A stretch of DNA of 64,000 nt from an uncultured Collinsella sp. (GTDB lineage Bacteria; Actinomycetota; Coriobacteriia; Coriobacteriales; Coriobacteriaceae): positions 20,167 through 84,166 of the forward strand of contig URBQ01000004.1 of assembly GCA_900546115.1 (NCBI GenBank), given 5' to 3'. Shown in pieces: positions 61,397 through 64,000 of this stretch. The notes under the pieces are model-generated. The model was not told the DNA's origin. It made no database searches and worked only from the letters and a program-made list of their open reading frames with translations. Position 1 is the first letter of the stretch; every line of letters begins with the position of its first letter. The position numbers were made by a program, and so were the translations under genes.

Positions 61397-62290
61397 ATGG
61401 ATACGAGTTATTACAATCGCTTTGGTGCCGAGGAACTTACGCGCCGCTTGTCGAGCGAGACCTTGTTGGCGCAGGGCCCCATGGGCAGTGTTCTGTTGAG
61501 TGAGTACGACGCCGCAGACATTCCACCGGCGTTTTGGAATCTGGCAGAGCCGCAGGCCGTTTCTCGTATCCATCGCTTGTATGTCGCCGCCGGTGCGCAG
61601 GTGCTCATTACCAACACCTTTCAGGCATCAAGCTATGCCCTCAAGCACGACCAGATTGCGCCGTTCGTGGCGGAGGTCAATCGCGGGGCCGTCGACGATG
61701 CTCGCCAGGCGCACCCTCAGCTGCTGCTGGGCTCGATGGGCCCGATCGGTATTGAGTGGTTTGCCGAGGACTCTGCCGAGTATCGTGAAATCCGCGGCAT
61801 TGCGCGCGAACAGGCGCACGCCTTGCTCAATGCCGGCGTTGACGGTCTGCTGATCGAGACGGTGACGTCTATCCGTAATCTGCAGCCCATGCTTGCCGGC
61901 GCCCGAGATGCCGCCGACGGCATGCCTGTTCTGGTGAGTTTTGTCGTTGACGATAAAGGCGACCTGCTGGGCGATGGCCTCAACATCGAGGCAGCCGTTT
62001 TGTACGCCGAAAAACACGGCGCAAACTCGGTTGGTGTTAATTGCTGTTCGCTTGCGGCCGCGAATGCGGCGGTGCCCAGGATGGTTGCATCGGCGACTAC
62101 TCCCGTCACGGTGCGTCCCAACGTAGGCGATCCGGTCCAGACTCAGGATGGCCCCGTATGGCACGAGAACCCTGAAGCTTTCGCGCGCGCATGCATCGAA
62201 TGGAGACATGCCGGTGCCGCAATGGTGGGCAGTTGCTGTGGAACCACGGCAATCACTACGGCAGCAATGGCCGAGGCGCTCGATATATAA
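61397..62290 (+). CDS. homocysteine S-methyltransferase family protein
   Basis: A 297-residue TIM-barrel protein of the Pfam S-methyl_trans family (MmuM and the N-terminal module of MetH). It has LAQGPMGSVLL, VLITNTFQASSYAL, LLLGSMGPIG and the zinc ligands C in VGVNCCSLAAAN and CC in VGSCCGTTAITT. It transfers a methyl group to homocysteine, or may demethylate another donor as part of a split methyltransferase system; the methyl donor cannot be told. The length fits a stand-alone module. The start has a weak site (AGCGGGATAT). A terminator follows. Confidence 0.88.
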   Translation: MDTSYYNRFGAEELTRRLSSETLLAQGPMGSVLLSEYDAADIPPAFWNLAEPQAVSRIHRLYVAAGAQVLITNTFQASSYALKHDQIAPFVAEVNRGAVDDARQAHPQLLLGSMGPIGIEWFAEDSAEYREIRGIAREQAHALLNAGVDGLLIETVTSIRNLQPMLAGARDAADGMPVLVSFVVDDKGDLLGDGLNIEAAVLYAEKHGANSVGVNCCSLAAANAAVPRMVASATTPVTVRPNVGDPVQTQDGPVWHENPEAFARACIEWRHAGAAMVGSCCGTTAITTAAMAEALDI

Positions 62291-62296
62291 AGGGCA

Positions 62297-62324
62297 AAAC
62301 CGCTCCATACGGGGCGGTTTTTTT
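62297..62324 (+). terminator. terminator after the homocysteine methyltransferase-like gene
   Basis: AAACCGCTCC (62297-62306) pairs with GGGGCGGTTT (62311-62320), loop ATAC, one G-U pair, followed by TTTTATT. Confidence 0.9.
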
Positions 62325-62448
62325 ATTGCCTGCATGTCCTCGGCAGCATTTGCCCAAATGGTGAATGCTGGTGCCGGCAGGTTGCCGAGTGCATGTTGCG
62401 GGTATACCCCATGCGTAACATGATCCAAACACTGTGAGGTGTCTGCGC

Positions 62449-63849
62449 GTGTGCGCGATAATTCATTTTGGAACTGACGGTTGGCGCGCTCGCGTCGATG
62501 AGGACTTCACTGCCGATAACGTTGCCCGTATCGCCGATGCCGTCGGCGAGTTGTGGCAAAAGACCAATCCGGGCAAAACGGTATATATAGGGTTCGACAC
62601 CCGGCCCCTGGCGCGCGAGTTCGCTGAGCTTGCGGCGGGCGTGCTAGCAGCGCACGGGCTAGACGCCGTGCTCGCTTCGCGACCTGTTCCGACCCCTGCC
62701 CTTACGTGGGCGGCGGCTTATGACGGTGAGGCGTGCGGCGCGCTCATGGTGACGGGGTCCCATCATCCGCAGGGCTATCTGTGCCTCAAGATTCGCATGG
62801 GTGACGGCTCAACCGCCAACCAGGATGTCATCGAAGAGCTCGAAGAGACCATGGCTCCCGAGCCAATGGAGATCGAGGGGCAATATCGCACCGCGGATAT
62901 CATTCCTGACTATATGCAGGCGGTGGCATCGTTTGTCGATGGCGAAGCCATCCGCGCCGCGCACCTGCGCGTGGTTGTCGATCCCATGGGCGGCGCAGCC
63001 CAGGGCTATCTAGCCGACTTGCTGCGCGAGCTTGGCGTTGAGGTGCACGAGATTCACGCCGGGCAGGCGTCTGACCAAGAAGATATCTGCCCCGACCCCG
63101 TTGAGCCTTGGGTGGACGCTTGCGAGCATACGGTTATCGAGGACGGAGCTTGCGCTGGCCTGGTGACCGACGGCGACGCCGACCGTATCGGCGCGGTTGA
63201 CGAGCGCGGCAGATATATACATCCGCATCAGATCATGGCGCTCGTTTTGGGCGACTTGGTTCAATTTCGTAATTTGGAGGGGCGCGTCGTCGTCAATCTT
63301 TCATGCTCGACGCTCGTGCGTCGCATTGCCGAGGCGCTTGGCTGCCGCGTGACCGTCAAACCAGTCGGTTTCAAATATATAGCGGCGGAGATGAAGAAGG
63401 GCGGCGTCCTCATAGGCGGCGAAGAAGCCGGTGGTATCGGCATCGCCGCGCATATGCCCGAGCGCGATGGAATCCTCGCCTGTCTGATTCTGTGTGAGCT
63501 TATGGCAAAGACGGACGCGCCTTTGGGCGTTCTGGTCGACCAACTCGAGGACAGTTTTGGTAAGACGAGTTACGGTCGACGCGATTTACGCCTTGAGGCC
63601 GAAGATGCCGAAACGTTACGAACCCTGCTGCCGGGCGTAAACCCCAAGTCGATTTGTGGCAAGGTACCGCAAAACGTTAGTCATATGGATGGCTTGCGTT
63701 TGGCATTCGAGGATGACACGTGGCTGCTGGTCCGTCCTAGCGGGACCGAACCAGTGGTGCGCGTCTACGCCGAGGGGTTCTCGGTGGAAGAACGTGATGA
63801 GTTGCTCGATGCTGGCTGTGCTTTAGCTAGGGGGACGTATCCGCTTTAA
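62449..63849 (+). CDS. phosphoglucomutase/phosphomannomutase family protein
   Basis: A 466-residue alpha-D-phosphohexomutase. The N-terminus is IIHFGTDGWRARVDEDFTADNVARI. The phosphoserine loop reads MVTGSHHPQGYLCLKI (usually TASHNPxxxNGxK), the metal loop is TDGDADRIGAVDE, the sugar-recognition loop is LIGGEEAGGIGIAAHMPERDGI (usually GGExSGH), and the phosphate-binding loop is VRPSGTEPVVRVY. The specificity (glucose, mannose or glucosamine phosphate) is unclear, and the altered loops argue against a standard GlmM. I chose the GTG at 62449 with GAGGTG about 8 bases upstream. Monocistronic in view. Confidence 0.88.
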   Translation: MCAIIHFGTDGWRARVDEDFTADNVARIADAVGELWQKTNPGKTVYIGFDTRPLAREFAELAAGVLAAHGLDAVLASRPVPTPALTWAAAYDGEACGALMVTGSHHPQGYLCLKIRMGDGSTANQDVIEELEETMAPEPMEIEGQYRTADIIPDYMQAVASFVDGEAIRAAHLRVVVDPMGGAAQGYLADLLRELGVEVHEIHAGQASDQEDICPDPVEPWVDACEHTVIEDGACAGLVTDGDADRIGAVDERGRYIHPHQIMALVLGDLVQFRNLEGRVVVNLSCSTLVRRIAEALGCRVTVKPVGFKYIAAEMKKGGVLIGGEEAGGIGIAAHMPERDGILACLILCELMAKTDAPLGVLVDQLEDSFGKTSYGRRDLRLEAEDAETLRTLLPGVNPKSICGKVPQNVSHMDGLRLAFEDDTWLLVRPSGTEPVVRVYAEGFSVEERDELLDAGCALARGTYPL

Positions 63850-64000
63850 CCATGAGACTGCCTTATATAAAGAGATGCTCGGCGAGCGGTGGGTAACGGC
63901 TGGCAAACGTTAGCCGGAACCCAAACTGTGTAGGAAACGTGTACGCCCAGATTCCCGCCCACGGCGCCCCTCCGGTCTGGCAATATATCTCCTTGCCGCG
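63850..64000. other. window end, no feature recognised
   Basis: No open frame of useful length with a ribosome binding site is seen. The stretch has some local complementarity (GGCTGGC...GTTAGCC at about 63898-63914) but no tRNA or riboswitch I can name. Confidence 0.3.

Noticed and set aside
63850..64000. Structured RNA (riboswitch, tRNA or SRP RNA) at the right edge
   Set aside because: Some local complementarity exists but no consensus core of a known RNA class could be matched, and the region is cut by the window edge.

Overview
The window is high-GC actinobacterial DNA and looks like a chromosomal segment of a gut Coriobacteriia, most likely Collinsella or a close relative. That placement is an inference from gene content (anaerobe-type sugar PTS, UbiD/UbiX, OFA-type MFS, atpF with a signal-like leader, DtxR/MntR regulator) and codon style; no rRNA or tRNA gene is present to confirm it. 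I recognise about 50 protein genes. All look intact except kup, which is cut by the left edge.

Layout. 1-4040: K+ uptake (kup), a small membrane protein and a KdpD/KdpE-like two-component pair. 4136-11023: rlmKL, a HAD phosphatase, a transaldolase-family aldolase and tex. 11207-15650: an uncharacterised catabolic locus (Gfo/Idh dehydrogenase, OFA-family MFS, SDR) with a divergent LysR regulator. 15956-20178: a MarR-controlled heterodimeric ABC exporter. 20483-24007: pyridoxal/pyridoxamine kinase, a TIGR04076-type Cys-rich protein, an AAA/DUF4143 ATPase flanked by 246-bp direct repeats, and a low-MW tyrosine phosphatase. 24068-28086: an RpiR regulator divergent from a GH4 6-phospho-alpha-glucosidase and a PTS EIICB. 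28317-29570: an MFS transporter. 29732-35578: a prenylated-flavin (UbiD/UbiX) decarboxylation locus with a DASS transporter, a MerR regulator and an unusual protein that appears to fuse an LpdD-like domain to an isopentenyl-diphosphate isomerase. 35780-42259: a membrane protein, an aldose-1-epimerase-like protein, a polar amino-acid ABC importer and an M20 peptidase. 42551-49374: prfA, prmC with a large insertion, hicAB, a Sua5-type synthase, glpK and upp. 49656-56539: the complete F1Fo ATP synthase operon. 56628-63849: murA, an LCP protein, pepT, a DtxR-type regulator, a homocysteine methyltransferase-like protein and a phosphohexomutase.

The intergenic DNA is unusually structured. At least four families of palindromic dispersed repeats recur between genes. 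One of them (copies at about 37627, 43621 and 59161) keeps its fold while its stem sequences change in a compensatory way. Iteron-like blocks with an exact 33-bp period lie upstream of the DUF4143 ATPase and, with another sequence, downstream of the PTS gene. Three tandem 20-bp operator-like repeats precede the marR-ABC operon.

The strongest candidates for an undescribed system are: (1) the UbiD/UbiX/DASS locus, where local DMAPP supply and prenyl-flavin handling seem to be encoded in one polypeptide; (2) the ATPase cassette with its 246-bp direct repeats and 33-bp iterons; and (3) the covarying intergenic element. All functions are read from sequence motifs and remembered family features; no database search was run.
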